64,000 nt of DNA, from assembly GCF_000330505.1 (NCBI RefSeq), contig NW_004440189.1, forward strand, positions 296,609 through 360,608, given 5' to 3'. The stretch is from Entamoeba invadens IP1. Lineage: Eukaryota > Evosea > Mastigamoebida > Endamoebidae. The translations under genes and the position numbers were made by a program. The notes under the pieces were generated by a model, which searched no databases, was not told the origin of the DNA, and worked only from the letters and a program-made list of their open reading frames with translations. Of the stretch, positions 17,945 to 29,617 are shown piece after piece; positions within the stretch are counted from its first letter, which is position 1, and each line of letters opens with the position of its first letter.

Positions 17945-20900
17945 TTATTTATTTCCATTAGTGATCTGTTGTGATGTCTTGATGACAGCGTCCGCTACGT
18001 TTAACAATGAAGTCAAGTTTTGTGGCGTCGTACAGATATCAATAACACCACAATCTACATCCATATCAACATCAGTAACTCCATCACTCGCATCATTGAC
18101 AGATATACCCATTTCTACACCATCACACTTCACTACGATATCTTCACCTATTTTCACTTCTGTGTCTCGGAGTAACCCTATTATATTCAACTTCTCTTCT
18201 AATGCCTCCGCTTTATCTTTTATGGTGACGACACCAAGTCTTGCGGTGACATCTCTGATATCAATTCGTGGCGTCTCGATGACAAAATCAAATCGAATCT
18301 TTCGAGACACACTTGCAGTCTTCTCTATGAACTCGACTGTCTTTCCTTTGAGTGCACTCATAATTTTCGATGCATTATCGTAGTACTGTGCCGCCCGTAT
18401 TATGGCTTTGTCATTGAAAATCGCGTGTATTTGGGAGAGCTGTCCAGTAAAGACAGAAAGACACTTTGCCTTTTCATACGAATACGAGAAAGTCCCCATG
18501 TCGACATTATTCAAAGTCGACAAAATGGTCACTTCCTCTGCTTTTGCCGTCAGTGTTCCTATTGTCCCAGAGACTTTCGTATCTTCCCCGCGTGAGACGG
18601 TCTCGACAAAACTCTTTGAAAGGGTGAATGTTGTGAAGTCGCCTTCTTTGTCGTTTAAGATGAAGTTGATGCCATTCATAAGAAACTTGAATGTGAATGT
18701 TTTGTCCTCTAGAATACGTTGTACACTCACTCCCACATTCTCTACTGTCATATACTTCTTTTCAACTCCGAAAAATGTCATCAATTTGAGTAAAGTCTCT
18801 TGCGTGAGTCTAATATTCGAAGAGTTCCCAAAGGCCAATGTGATCTTCTTTTCAGTCGCTAAAGTGTCAAATGTGAACTTCAAGAAGTTGTTCCCCGCAT
18901 TTTGATCCACCCAAAACAACTTCTGTTTGTTGTTTAATAAGTCAATAAAAACACCATTTTGGACATCGACTATATGATTGGAACAATCTGAAGGAAGACC
19001 AATGTATTTGTACTTCATATTATCGAAACTCATGACACCCAAATCATCTTCTTTACTCTTAATATTCAATTCGGCTTTATCAACATCAGCAGTGAAGACT
19101 CGACTTCGAATCGAATTCAATTCCTTTGCATTGACCGTCATGTCTGGATGGTATTTGATTAAGTCTTGGTGCTTGTTAGGCTCGTCCAAGTTGATCATAA
19201 TAAGTCCAACCAATTCTCTGTACCTTTCTGGCGTCAAGTCGATATTCCCATTTGGTATTTTCAAGTTGATTTCCCACGCCGGGAAGTCCACTGCTTGATT
19301 CTCGTCATCCGGAAACGTGAAGTCAAAAACAACTTTTTCAGCAGCGGGTTTGTCATCAAACCGAACGTTTTCGACACTCAACGACTTCGTCGAGAGAATT
19401 TGTTCTTCCCACGTGCTTTGTAAAGCCAATGAATCAATCTTCATATCAATAGCTTCATCGCTATACGATGCGACTGGAATAGTAAGAGTCACATCCCTTA
19501 CCTTAGCTTCTAAGTTCAATCTGTCATATTGATATGAAGGGGTATTAGATGGAAAGACTCTCACTGAACAGATGTGAAGTAAGTCGAGGAGCCAACTGTA
19601 TATTTGTTGGATGAACAAATTCAAATACACAAAGGTGACGTGTTCCGCCTCTAATAACATATAATGTTTGAAGCGCTGTTCAATTGCTTTGGCCTCAGAG
19701 GAGTGGGTGTATATAAATTTGAATGGCGTTGTACCCGTTTGTGCTAATTTAGGGTATACCTTCCCACTTAGTGTGTCATCTATAGCAAAGATCTCTTTAA
19801 AACTACCTTTGACTGTGATGTCGGGAGTGACGTCTTTGTTATTGTCAATGATGATATCGATCAGTCCACCAACAGCACTCCCATGACCAAGTGGAGTTCC
19901 TCTATTCTTCAGTTCTAAGTCAATTGCCGTGAACTGAATCTGTACCTCTACAACCTTCTGTTTCTTCTTGTTGACAACGACCTGTTGAGTGTTTTGTTGA
20001 GGAGAAGTGTATATGAAGTGGAGGATATGGTCCAAATGTGGCAAGTCGAATCTGATGATTGATTGTGATGCTCTGAAAACTGCTTTAATAGGTTTATCGT
20101 CTTCGTTCAAGAAGCTCATCGAAACAAGAGCTTCTGAGGTCTGTTTTTTCGAGAAGAACACATTTCCGTTTTCATCCGTCACAACAACATCAGAGAAATT
20201 GAAGTCTGCGGATGTCTTAGTGTCTTTGACAAGTGAAGTCATTTCAAGACCCTTTGCTTTGATATCAAAAAGAAGTTCATCAGTTTTCTGTGATATGAGT
20301 GCACTGAGTGTTGGGATCTTCAGAAAGATTTGGAACTTGACGAAGTCTTCAGGTATTTGGATATTGTCTTCCCCAAGTTCTTCTGAGTCATCTGTATTGA
20401 GTAAGTCTTGTATAGCTTCTTTCTCACTCTTTGGTTGCGGCTTCTGTTCTTTAAACATCATTTCCATGGTCTCCATTTGCTCCGCTGAGATGTGACTTTT
20501 GATCTCGTCAAAGCAACAATTGACAATGACTCCAGGTGAGAACGTGCCCATTTTGTTCTTCATCTCCTTCCAACTTAATAACGACTTTTGCACTTCAAAA
20601 TTGAGTGCCGTCTTCTCAAGAAGTACTTCCGCCTTCTCATTTGATACAAGTTTGCAGTTAATGTTAGTTATACTTGCTTTATAAGTGTCATAGATTCCAG
20701 TCCGTTCACATGTTTTGACCTCAATAATGCCAAGGTCGACATGAATCTCCTGTTCGCCAGAGTGAATGATAATATATGGTGTGTGGATAGTTGCTGAAGC
20801 TGTTACTCTGATGTGTTCATCTAAAATGCTCTTGATGTTGACTGAAGGAAGACTAATCCCTACTTGTCCGTATGTTTCAACAATGTCAAGCGCTCTCAAA

Positions 20901-22537
20901 ACGTTCATTAACTCCTCTACCATAACCTTGTTGTACACAATCCGTGTTGGACGCAACTGGATTTCAACGACAAAGTCACTTGTCGTCTTTTCATCTTCTT
21001 TTTCGCTGGTCAATTTGATCTCAAACAGTTTTTCAGCCTTGTTTGTAGCTTGGAAAATGTTTGGATACTTCTTGTCAGTCGTGCTTTTGACGAGAAAATC
21101 GCCAACTACACCATTTGCAGTGAACCCAATCGTTTTCTTCTCAACACTACATACCACTCCACAAATCTCAGAACTCACAAACGCATCAGCGCTGCCTTTC
21201 CCAAACAACCCAAGACACACTTTATTGATCTCTACACTGAACAACAGTTGTTTCAACTTCTTCGTATCGATAAAGTCTTCGTCATCAGAAGCCCCAAGAA
21301 AGGTGTGGATGTCTTCCGATAACTGTGAATTGACTTCTGCAGAATACCCCATCCAGCTCCATATCCCATTTGTATTCTTCTTTGCTTCGTCAGTCTCCGT
21401 CTTTGCATAATTCCGCAAGTAAATGATTTCCTTTACCGACAAGTCTTTCTCCAATTCTGCAAATCGTTGTTTGTCCGTCTCTGTTGGTGTGTCATTAAGA
21501 ACACGAGTGTAGATGTCAGTGTATTCTTGGCGCTCCGTCTTACGCTTCTTCTTGTATTCGTCACTCTCTTTATATCTCTTCTTCCGCACTTCAGCTAAAA
21601 TACTCTCCTTTGCAAAGACCCACCATTTCTTGGCAGTCTCCGCACTAACCGCCTCGCTTGGGCGGAGGATATTTCGTGTGCTTTGACTACACTTCCCTTC
21701 AAACAATTTCTGTTGCTGCATAAGACTCTTAGCATCAATGAGAACGTCTTGTGTCACATTCACTTTGATCACTTCGAGAAGTACTTTGGCCAAAACAGGG
21801 AAGTCCTCGTCTTTGTCTGATAACGTCAGTTTCATTTTTGTAGTCAAGTCTTCGAGGATCGAGCTTTTAGGAAGTGACGTCTTCAAGTCATCGAATTTGT
21901 CTTCTTTTGTCTGGCAATGATACACACGCATCTTCACAACTTCAGCAATTTTGTAATTCACACCAGTCGCATCAATCACAAACGTCGAATTCCACTTCTC
22001 GTCTGTGGAATACAATTTGATTGATTCTATAGAAGTCCCTATTGCATATCGTAATCCAGTCCACGTGTTAACTGCTTCATATCGCACATGAATGTTACTC
22101 ATGTCGATCTGCATGTTGTTCAATATCTTTGTGAACAGTCGTTGTGTCATAGTGCTTTTGTCTGAACTAATCTCATAGTTACGAAGTTGCCTCTGCTTCG
22201 ACGCTTGTTCTTCATCTTCAAGTTGTGACGCTACTACACTTGCATCGACGCTGTAATCAGTCGTCACAACTATAGTCACATCTTTAATTTGTACAACAAC
22301 AGGCTGTGAGTTCAACTTATTCCATGGAAGGTGGAGTGACATTTTCCCAACCGTTCCCTTGATAACTTTGAGAGGGACACCAACAAGAAGGTAGCTGAAA
22401 GCGTTTTCGTTGATCACAAGATTCTCCAAAGTGACATCCCCGGCCCACAAAGAAACTTGCAAGTTCTGTGAGTTAAGTCCGCTGATATACTTTCCAAAGT
22501 ATCGCATCAAAAGGTCCGAGACTATTGACTCAAACAT
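17945..22537 (-). CDS. VPS13-like bridge lipid-transfer protein, short form
   Basis: The 1530-residue protein opens with a textbook chorein N-terminus: MFESIVSDLLMRYFGKYISGLNSQNLQVSLWAGDVTLENLVIN, then LPWNKLNSQPVVVQIKDVTIV. Repeating beta-rich modules follow, as in the RBG groove that carries phospholipids between membranes at contact sites. Canonical VPS13 proteins are 3000 residues or more, with VAB, ATG2-C and PH-like ends. This one stops after about 1530 residues, about 140 bases before the end of the convergent acyl-CoA synthetase, so no room is left for the missing C-terminus. It is either a natural short paralogue or a member of a sister chorein family. A GAACT element lies 19 bases before the ATG. 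Confidence 0.87.
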   Translation of the reverse strand: MFESIVSDLLMRYFGKYISGLNSQNLQVSLWAGDVTLENLVINENAFSYLLVGVPLKVIKGTVGKMSLHLPWNKLNSQPVVVQIKDVTIVVTTDYSVDASVVASQLEDEEQASKQRQLRNYEISSDKSTMTQRLFTKILNNMQIDMSNIHVRYEAVNTWTGLRYAIGTSIESIKLYSTDEKWNSTFVIDATGVNYKIAEVVKMRVYHCQTKEDKFDDLKTSLPKSSILEDLTTKMKLTLSDKDEDFPVLAKVLLEVIKVNVTQDVLIDAKSLMQQQKLFEGKCSQSTRNILRPSEAVSAETAKKWWVFAKESILAEVRKKRYKESDEYKKKRKTERQEYTDIYTRVLNDTPTETDKQRFAELEKDLSVKEIIYLRNYAKTETDEAKKNTNGIWSWMGYSAEVNSQLSEDIHTFLGASDDEDFIDTKKLKQLLFSVEINKVCLGLFGKGSADAFVSSEICGVVCSVEKKTIGFTANGVVGDFLVKSTTDKKYPNIFQATNKAEKLFEIKLTSEKEDEKTTSDFVVEIQLRPTRIVYNKVMVEELMNVLRALDIVETYGQVGISLPSVNIKSILDEHIRVTASATIHTPYIIIHSGEQEIHVDLGIIEVKTCERTGIYDTYKASITNINCKLVSNEKAEVLLEKTALNFEVQKSLLSWKEMKNKMGTFSPGVIVNCCFDEIKSHISAEQMETMEMMFKEQKPQPKSEKEAIQDLLNTDDSEELGEDNIQIPEDFVKFQIFLKIPTLSALISQKTDELLFDIKAKGLEMTSLVKDTKTSADFNFSDVVVTDENGNVFFSKKQTSEALVSMSFLNEDDKPIKAVFRASQSIIRFDLPHLDHILHFIYTSPQQNTQQVVVNKKKQKVVEVQIQFTAIDLELKNRGTPLGHGSAVGGLIDIIIDNNKDVTPDITVKGSFKEIFAIDDTLSGKVYPKLAQTGTTPFKFIYTHSSEAKAIEQRFKHYMLLEAEHVTFVYLNLFIQQIYSWLLDLLHICSVRVFPSNTPSYQYDRLNLEAKVRDVTLTIPVASYSDEAIDMKIDSLALQSTWEEQILSTKSLSVENVRFDDKPAAEKVVFDFTFPDDENQAVDFPAWEINLKIPNGNIDLTPERYRELVGLIMINLDEPNKHQDLIKYHPDMTVNAKELNSIRSRVFTADVDKAELNIKSKEDDLGVMSFDNMKYKYIGLPSDCSNHIVDVQNGVFIDLLNNKQKLFWVDQNAGNNFLKFTFDTLATEKKITLAFGNSSNIRLTQETLLKLMTFFGVEKKYMTVENVGVSVQRILEDKTFTFKFLMNGINFILNDKEGDFTTFTLSKSFVETVSRGEDTKVSGTIGTLTAKAEEVTILSTLNNVDMGTFSYSYEKAKCLSVFTGQLSQIHAIFNDKAIIRAAQYYDNASKIMSALKGKTVEFIEKTASVSRKIRFDFVIETPRIDIRDVTARLGVVTIKDKAEALEEKLNIIGLLRDTEVKIGEDIVVKCDGVEMGISVNDASDGVTDVDMDVDCGVIDICTTPQNLTSLLNVADAVIKTSQQITNGNK

Positions 22538-22555
22538 TATACTCTACTTATTTAG

Positions 22556-22560
22556 AGTTC
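22556..22560 (-). promoter_or_regulatory. GAACT element before the VPS13-like gene
   Basis: On the minus strand GATGAACTC lies 18 bases before the ATG at 22537. It fits the Entamoeba GAAC consensus closely. Confidence 0.4.
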
Positions 22561-22725
22561 ATCTCATTGTGTTATAAGTATACTAACTAGTTCTCCAACT
22601 AGTAATTTACTATAAAACGGTAGTATTGAATCGACAAATAAGTCACAAGAATTAATAATTTCTAATTAAATAATGATTAAAAAGTATTAATTAATAGAAA
22701 AAGAAGAAATAGACTCAAAAAAGTA

Positions 22726-23739
22726 ATGGAAGAAGAAAAGAGGAAGATCAAATACATATTGGGGTTGGAGGGAAGCGCAAACAAATTGGGCGTAGGCATT
22801 GTGACCTCGACCGGAGAAGTCTTAAGTAATATCAGAGATAGTTACTATGCGCCGATCGGACAAGGTTTTCTGCCAAGACAACTTGCTGAACATCACAGAA
22901 CTCATATCATCCGCCTCATCAAAGAAGCACTCACAAAAGCGAAGTTACAGAAAGAGGATATCGACCTTATTGCATACACAAAAGGACCAGGAATAGCGGC
23001 ACCACTCATGATATGTGCTGTTGTAGCAAGAACGTTGTCTCTTTTGTGGCACAAACCAATTGTCGGAGTCAATCACTGTGTTGCTCATATTGAAATGGGG
23101 ATGTTGGCGACTGGTGCGAAGCACCCCGTTTGTTTATATGTGTCTGGGAGTAACACGCAGGTCATTGCCTTTTCGTTGGGGAAGTATCGTATCTTTGGCG
23201 AGACTATTGACATAGCTGTTGGGAATTGTCTTGATAGATTTGCACGTATTATGATGATACCAAATGAGCCCGCACCTGGTTATAACATCGAACAGTTAGC
23301 TAAAAAAGGTAAGAAGTTAGTGACGTTACCATACTCTGTGAAAGGGATGGACATCTCACTGACTGGGTTATTAACTTCAATTGAAACGTTAGCAAACAAA
23401 AAAGAAGGGGTAGAGGACTTATGTTTTTCGTTACAAGAAACACTCTTTGCAATGCTTGTCGAAGTGACTGAAAGAGCAATGAGTCAATGTGCTGCAACTG
23501 AAGTCCTTGTGGTCGGTGGTGTTGGGTGTAATGTGCGACTTCAAAACATGTTAGAGTTGATGGCAAAGGATAGAGGTGCAATTCTGGGAGCAATGGACGA
23601 GAGGTATTGCATCGATAATGGAACTATGATCGCGTGGACCGGATACTTAATGGCCAAAAATGGATATTCAACACCACTCAGCGAGACCACAGTGCATCAA
23701 CGGTTTAGGACTGATGAAGTGGATGTGACTTGGAGGTGA
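22726..23739 (+). CDS. OSGEP: tRNA t6A synthase subunit Kae1/OSGEP (KEOPS)
   Basis: The 337-residue protein is a TsaD/Kae1-type ASKHA enzyme that transfers threonylcarbamoyl to A37 of ANN-decoding tRNAs as part of KEOPS. It begins [25 protein letters not shown]. The metal-binding block [13 protein letters not shown] lies near residue 115, and nucleotide-binding loops [13 protein letters not shown] and [17 protein letters not shown] follow. The C-terminal [20 protein letters not shown] matches the family CIDNGAMIA motif. The length equals cytosolic OSGEP (about 335). It lacks the mitochondrial presequence of the paralogue OSGEPL1/Qri7, which fits a mitosome-bearing organism. It starts at the first ATG. 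Confidence 0.96.
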   Translation: MEEEKRKIKYILGLEGSANKLGVGIVTSTGEVLSNIRDSYYAPIGQGFLPRQLAEHHRTHIIRLIKEALTKAKLQKEDIDLIAYTKGPGIAAPLMICAVVARTLSLLWHKPIVGVNHCVAHIEMGMLATGAKHPVCLYVSGSNTQVIAFSLGKYRIFGETIDIAVGNCLDRFARIMMIPNEPAPGYNIEQLAKKGKKLVTLPYSVKGMDISLTGLLTSIETLANKKEGVEDLCFSLQETLFAMLVEVTERAMSQCAATEVLVVGGVGCNVRLQNMLELMAKDRGAILGAMDERYCIDNGTMIAWTGYLMAKNGYSTPLSETTVHQRFRTDEVDVTWR

Positions 23740-24712
23740 TTTTATTCTTTGTTTTCGAGATGATCTGTAAAAGTTTACAATTTGTAGATTTGCGTCAAAT
23801 TGATTTTAATTTTTATTATTTAAAAAGTTTTGGGTTTCTATTTTTATTTTGTGATTTTTTTGTACTAAAAGTCCATTTTTGTGGGATTATTCGGGTCTTG
23901 TAACGAACTATTTTGTGTTATGCCATAAATACACACAATACATTTTAAACGTTTACCCAAAAAGTAAGAAAAGGAAAAACACAAATAAGTTTTTGGAACA
24001 ATAATAGTATATGACATTTTATAATTCTAATAAAAATAAACCATTATTTTAAAATTTGTCAAGTCATCTCTGTCATAAAATAAAAATTCTTTTTGTTTTT
24101 AAAGGAAAAAGCGACTGTCAAACTTCAAACCTTTAGTCATTAAAAGAGTGTTATTATGTTACCACGTATTCAATTCTTTTTGGTAACAACATAACAATTA
24201 ACGGTGTGGTGGAGTTTGGAAATAATTGGTTTGCAAACTGATAATTGTCCCGAAAAAAACGATTAAAAATTACTTTTTATAATTTGAATATTCAAATATG
24301 GGTATTTCTTGCTAGCCAATCCGGCAAAAAGTTCCGACAAATTTTTTAATTATAGCTAGAAAGAGTAACCCTACTTTTTTCTTCTAATTTCCCGATAATA
24401 TAGAAAAGAGTTGATAAAAGAAATACAAAACAGTGGTGTTCTGAACTGTATTTTTTCTTTGATCTTCCCGGTCTTTTCCAATACTTCAATATCTAACAAT
24501 AAGCGACTTGGAATTAAAGCGGGCAACTCCGCCTCTTTTTTGCGAAATAAAACGACTTTGTTTCAGTAGCTCAAATAATCGACTTAGGCTTTATTTCCCG
24601 AGTTGTGGAGCATTTTGAAAAGAAAGACAAGAGTAACAAAGGAGTGACCAATTCAAAAATAGAGAAATACCCAATACCTGAAATATAAAGAACTTGTTTC
24701 CTCATACACGCA
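23740..24712. other. 970-base intergenic region upstream of the P-glycoprotein gene
   Basis: This long spacer between two + strand genes is less uniformly AT-rich than others. It contains a hairpin at 24149-24196, with arms TGTTATTATGTTACCA and TGGTAACAACATAACA pairing at 14 of 16 positions. Near its end lies a GAACT element (24690). Nothing else could be identified. It is a good candidate for a regulated promoter region of the transporter gene. Confidence 0.5.
24690..24694 (+). promoter_or_regulatory. GAACT element before P-glycoprotein
   Basis: AAATATAAAGAACTTG lies about 20 bases before the start codon at 24713. A TATA-like AATATAAAG directly abuts the GAACT. Confidence 0.45.
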
Positions 24713-27700
24713 ATGAGCAGTTCCAACGAAGAGTTTCAAGTCTTTGATGTCACGCCAGACCCCGATCTCCTATCGCGAAAGAATCAGAAACCAGAGGAGA
24801 AGGGTTCTGTCTCCATCAGAAAACTGTATAGATACATCAATTGGTTTGATGGGTTAATGTTGTTGTTGGGGTTATGTGGATCACTTGCTGCTGGTATATT
24901 ACAGCCGATGATGATGCTTGTTATGGGAGATATGATAGATGCCTTCCAAGGAGATGGTTCGATGGACGCGTCTTTGTTACCCCAAATCCCTTTGTTGCCA
25001 CTTTCTCAGCAATATGTGATCAACCAACAAATATTTGAGATGGTCGAAAGCACTGTGCACACGTTGGTACTGAAAATGTTGTACTTTGGTCTTGGTAACA
25101 TGGCTGCTGGATTTTTGCAGTCGTTCTGTTTCTTTGTGTTATCGCAAAGACAGTCAATCAAAATCAGAATTCTTTACTTCACGGCATTGATGAGACAAGA
25201 CATGGGATGGTACGACCATCAAGAATCCGGTGAATTGACATCAAAAATCGCGTCCGACGTCCAAGAAATCGAAGATGGAATGTCGCAGAAATTTGGAATG
25301 ATATTCCAGACACTTGCTGCGTTCATTAGTGGGTACGCACTTGGTTTTGCCAAGTCCTGGGATTTGACATTAGTCTTATTATGTTCAGCTCCATTCATGA
25401 TGGGTGCCATGTTCTTCCTTGGTGTCACTGCTACCATTATGACTTCTAAAGGGTCTGGTGCCACTGGAAAGGCTGGTGCTATTGCAGAAGAGACGATTGG
25501 TAATATGAGAACGGTGCATTCACTAAGTCAAGAAAAGTCGTTCTGTGCCGCGTACGATGCAAATATAAACAAAGCTGGAAGGTTCCATGTGATCAGAGGA
25601 CTTGCGGTAGGAATTGGGTTTGGAGCGATGATGTTTGTGATGATGTGTTCTCTAGCTCTTGGTTCGTGGTATGGGTCATTAGTAATTCAAGGAAAAGGAG
25701 GGAGCCACAATGGTTCACCAGGGACTGGTTTGTTATTTATAATATTTTATAATATTGAATTATTACTTAATACTTATAGTTAATAATAGATCAATAATAA
25801 TTAAATTCAACGAAACTCATCAACAGTGATGGTGGTGTTCATGGCAGTTTTAATGGCTACACAAGTTTGTTAAATCAATTTCATAAGAATTTAAAAAGTG
25901 ACAAACAGTCATTGGCGATGATTGCAATTCCTCTGAATGTATTGTCCACTGCAAGAGGTGCAGCGTTTAGAATTTACAATACCATTGACAGAATTCCGGA
26001 TATAGATGCTACGACAAATGTTGGGTTAAAGCCTGAAGTGTGCAATGGGAATATTACACTCGAAGATGTTCAATTTAGATATCCAACGCGACCAACTAAA
26101 CAGATATTGGGAGGACTCGACTTATCAATTCCGAATGGAAATACTATAGCTTTAGTAGGAGCGTCTGGATGTGGGAAGAGCACAACTATTCAATTAGTCC
26201 AACGGTTGTACGACCCCGTTGGTGGGTCTGTTAAGTTAGACGGGAATGATCTCCGCAGTTTGAATTTGAAATGGTTACGAAATCAAATTGGATTAGTCGG
26301 GCAAGAACCCGTCTTGTTTGCTTGTACGATTAAACAAAACATTTTGCTTGGAGCGAAGGATGATGAAACCCCGACAGAGGACGATGTGATTGAGTGCGCT
26401 AAAATGGCGAATGCGCACGACTTTATTATGCACTTGCCTGACAAATATGACACGTTAGTGGGAGAAAAGGGTGCATCCCTTTCTGGAGGACAGAAGCAGC
26501 GAATTGCGATAGCAAGAGCATTGATTCGTCGACCGAAGATCTTATTACTTGATGAGGCAACAAGTGCACTTGACACTCAATCGGAGAAAATAGTCCAACA
26601 AGCTCTTGAGAAAGCATCTGAAGGAAGAACGACTATCGTTGTGGCTCATCGACTTACCACCGTCAAAAATGCGAGTAGAATTTGTGTGTTCCATCAAGGC
26701 GAAATTATCGAGTCGGGGACCCACCAAGAGTTAATGGATCTCAAAGGAACTTACTATGGATTGGTCAAAAGACAATCAATGGAAGAAGAAGTCGACCAAG
26801 ACCAAGTGGAAGAAGACCTCAAGAAGTTCAGAGAAGAAGAAAACAAAGAAGCTGAGACGATGATGTTGCACAAGGAGAATACTGTTACTATGGAGCCTGC
26901 AAATATTGTTGAAGAGTTAGAAAGTGACTATAACAATGAAGTCAAACATCTGAAGAAATCGAATCAATTTGCGCTATGGAGAACGTTATGGGACAACTTC
27001 TCGCATGAGTATATAATGTGTACGTTAGGTCTTATAGGTGGTATTGGTGGAGGTGCCATCTTCCCGTTCTTCACATTGAAGTTCATTGATATTATTATGG
27101 TGTTGATGGTATTGAGTCCATCAGTTCCTATTACAGACGAACAACAGCACACCATCTTTAAGACGTGTATGATCATTATTGGTATTGGAGCCGGTGCGTT
27201 CTGTGCATTCTTCTTGTATATTGGGTTGATGCTGTCAGCTGGAGAAAAGATGTTGACCCGAATGCGACGTAATTTCTACAAAGCAATTATTCGACAAGAC
27301 GTCTCGTGGTTTGATCGAAAGGAAAACATGGTAGGCGCAGTCACTACACGGCTTTCCGCTGATCCGACAACAGTCAAAGGTATTTCAGGGGAGAGAGTTG
27401 GGAATGTTATTCAACTTCTTTCGACGTGTGGATTTGCTCTTGGCATTGCGTTTTATTATGAATGGAAGACGGCTTTATGTATTTTGGCGGTCACCCCTGT
27501 GTTGATGGTGATTGTGTTCATTAACGGGAAATTGAACAAACAGCAATCGTCGCCGGCAACTATTGCATATGAGAAGTCTGGGATTACTTTGGTTGAAGCT
27601 GTCGAGTCGGTGAGAACTATTCATACCTTAACAAAAGAGCCATATTTCATTAAGAAGTATGTCAGCGACTTACATAAACCATTGATTGGGATCTATAAGT

Positions 27701-28782
27701 GGGGACCATCTCTTGCGATCACACAAGCGTTGAACAACTTGGTTACATTCTGTATCAACTCATATGGATTTTACATTGGTGTAGTCATCTTGAAGAAGAA
27801 CTTGAATTTCCAGGTGCCATTTATGGAGTATTATGTTGCTTTTATGGACGGGTTCATGCGGATGCAGAAGGCGATGATGTCTGTAGTCTTTGCGGCACAA
27901 AGTGTCGGGAACTTTGGAACGATAGTACCGGATATTGGAAAGGCGATAGAAGCTGCGAAGAAAACGTTTGATGTCATCGATCGAGTGCCTAAGATAGACG
28001 TGTACAATGAAACGGGAGATATATTTGAAGGAGTTGAAGGGGACGTTGAGTTCAAAGACATTTGTTTCCGATATCCGTCGCGTCCGGAGAACTCTGTTTT
28101 GAAGGGGATTTCATTCAAAGCTGAGAAAGGAAAGACTGTTGCATTGGTAGGTGCATCTGGGTGTGGGAAGAGTACTTCTGTCCAATTGATTGAACGATTC
28201 TATGACCCAACACATGGAGAAGTCTTGTTGGACGGACATAATGTGAAAGGATTAAACATCCAATTCCTTAGAAACCAAATTGGGATGGTCGGACAAGAGC
28301 CAGTGCTCTTTGCTGAGACCGTGATGGAAAATATTAAAAGAGGCATTCCAAAAGGAATGGAAGTCACTAATGATGATATATATGCCGCAGCAAAAATGGC
28401 GAACGCGCACGATTTTATTAGTGCGATGCCAGAGGGGTATAACACAGAAGTCGGAGATAGAGGAAGTCAGATGTCTGGAGGACAGAAACAACGAATTGCA
28501 ATCGCAAGAGCGTTAATCAGAAATCCAAAGGTCTTGTTACTTGATGAGGCAACAAGTGCACTTGACTCTGAGTCAGAAAAAATTGTACAAGACGCTTTGG
28601 ATAAAGCATCGAAGGGAAGGACAACTATTGTCATTGCTCACCGATTGTCAACTATTCAGGGCGCAGATCAGATTTGTGTTATTATGAGAGGAAAAATTGC
28701 TGAGAGAGGAACGCACGAGGAGTTGTTGAAGTTGAAAGGATTCTACTATACTCTCGCCATGCAACAGTTCGGAAGTGTTTAA
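24713..28782 (+). CDS. P-glycoprotein (ABCB-type multidrug transporter), three exons
   Basis: Exons 24713-25727, 25827-25864 (only 38 bases) and 25909-28782 join to 1308 residues, the size of Entamoeba P-glycoproteins. The tiny exon gives VMVVFMAVLMATQ, which completes the conserved run into SLAMIAIPLNVLSTARGAAFRIYNTIDRIPDID. The order is TM domain 1, NBD1 (Walker A GASGCGKST near residue 435, signature LSGGQKQRIAIARAL near 541), TM domain 2, and NBD2 (Walker A near 1099, MSGGQKQ near 1205, LLLDEATSALDSESE). It is a plasma-membrane ATP-driven efflux pump for hydrophobic drugs or lipids. Both introns start GTTTGT and end AACAG/AAACAG. The gene looks intact, not broken: the two stops between frames are intronic. 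Confidence 0.95.
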
Positions 28783-29617
28783 CTCAGTGTTTAGTTTTTT
28801 ACATAGTTGTAAATACTATTACTTGTTACTATTAATAAGTATAATAATTTATACTATCACTTTATTAATATGTTAAAATTTACTATAATTTTAATTTTCG
28901 TTGAAATTAATAGTTAAAACAATAGAAAAAAAAAACAAATTTCATTTTAATAGTTTATGAAATTAGAAAAAAATATTAACTGTCTCTTTTTTGAAAAGTT
29001 TATTTTTTAAAAAAGAGACAGTTATTTTTAATAATTACTTATTAAAAAAAGTAATTATTAAAAAAAATATACAATTAAAATTAAATTATTATTAATAGTA
29101 AAAAACACTTCAAATTATAAATAGATAGATAATTGTAAATTTAAAAAAACATTAACAACGATAATTGAAGTTTTTTTTGAAAAAAAAAAGATTGATTCCT
29201 GAATTATAGTATTATTATTTATTATTTATTACAAGATCCACAAACTAAAGGCGAAGTTATTTGAAAAGTTATAATACCAATTGGAAGAATTGTTTTTTTT
29301 TCTTCTGTATTAAATAGCAAAGAAATGGGTTTTTAAAGATAAATTGCCACGTTTTTGCTGTACTTTTTAAATAATAAAGACCCGAAGAAACTTCAGTTCC
29401 AATTATTATTATATTCCTAAAAAATGACATGGGACAACACTGTTGATTGTTTAAGAAAATTCGTTGCATTTTGTTGCTCTTTTTAGCTTTTTTTAATCGA
29501 CGAATATTAGAGAGCTCAATATGTATTTTATTGGTAATGTTGCTCTTATTCTTTAGTTCAGTTTATTAATAATGCGAATTGGACTATAAAAGAAGAACTG
29601 AATTGGTTTTTTATTCA
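28783..29617. other. Intergenic region with two adjacent perfect hairpins
   Basis: This AT-rich stretch between the transporter and PMP3 holds two back-to-back inverted repeats. AACTGTCTCTTTTTT (28978-28992) pairs perfectly with 29009-29023. TTTTTAATAATTACTT (29025-29040) pairs perfectly with 29049-29064. Farther along, a TATA-like CTATAAAAG and GAACTG precede PMP3. No other gene is supported. Confidence 0.55.
29595..29599 (+). promoter_or_regulatory. GAACT element before PMP3
   Basis: AGAAGAACTGAATT lies 18 bases before the PMP3 start codon, just after the TATA-like CTATAAAAG at 29584-29592. Together they form the expected Entamoeba core promoter. Confidence 0.45.

Noticed and set aside
20766..21410. 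Long plus-strand frames inside the VPS13-like gene
   Set aside because: Many 60-214 codon frames lie antisense to this gene; they are shadows with no domain-like pattern.
25728..25908. Broken P-glycoprotein with stops between two frames
   Set aside because: Two introns and a 38-base exon restore a continuous conserved membrane segment.
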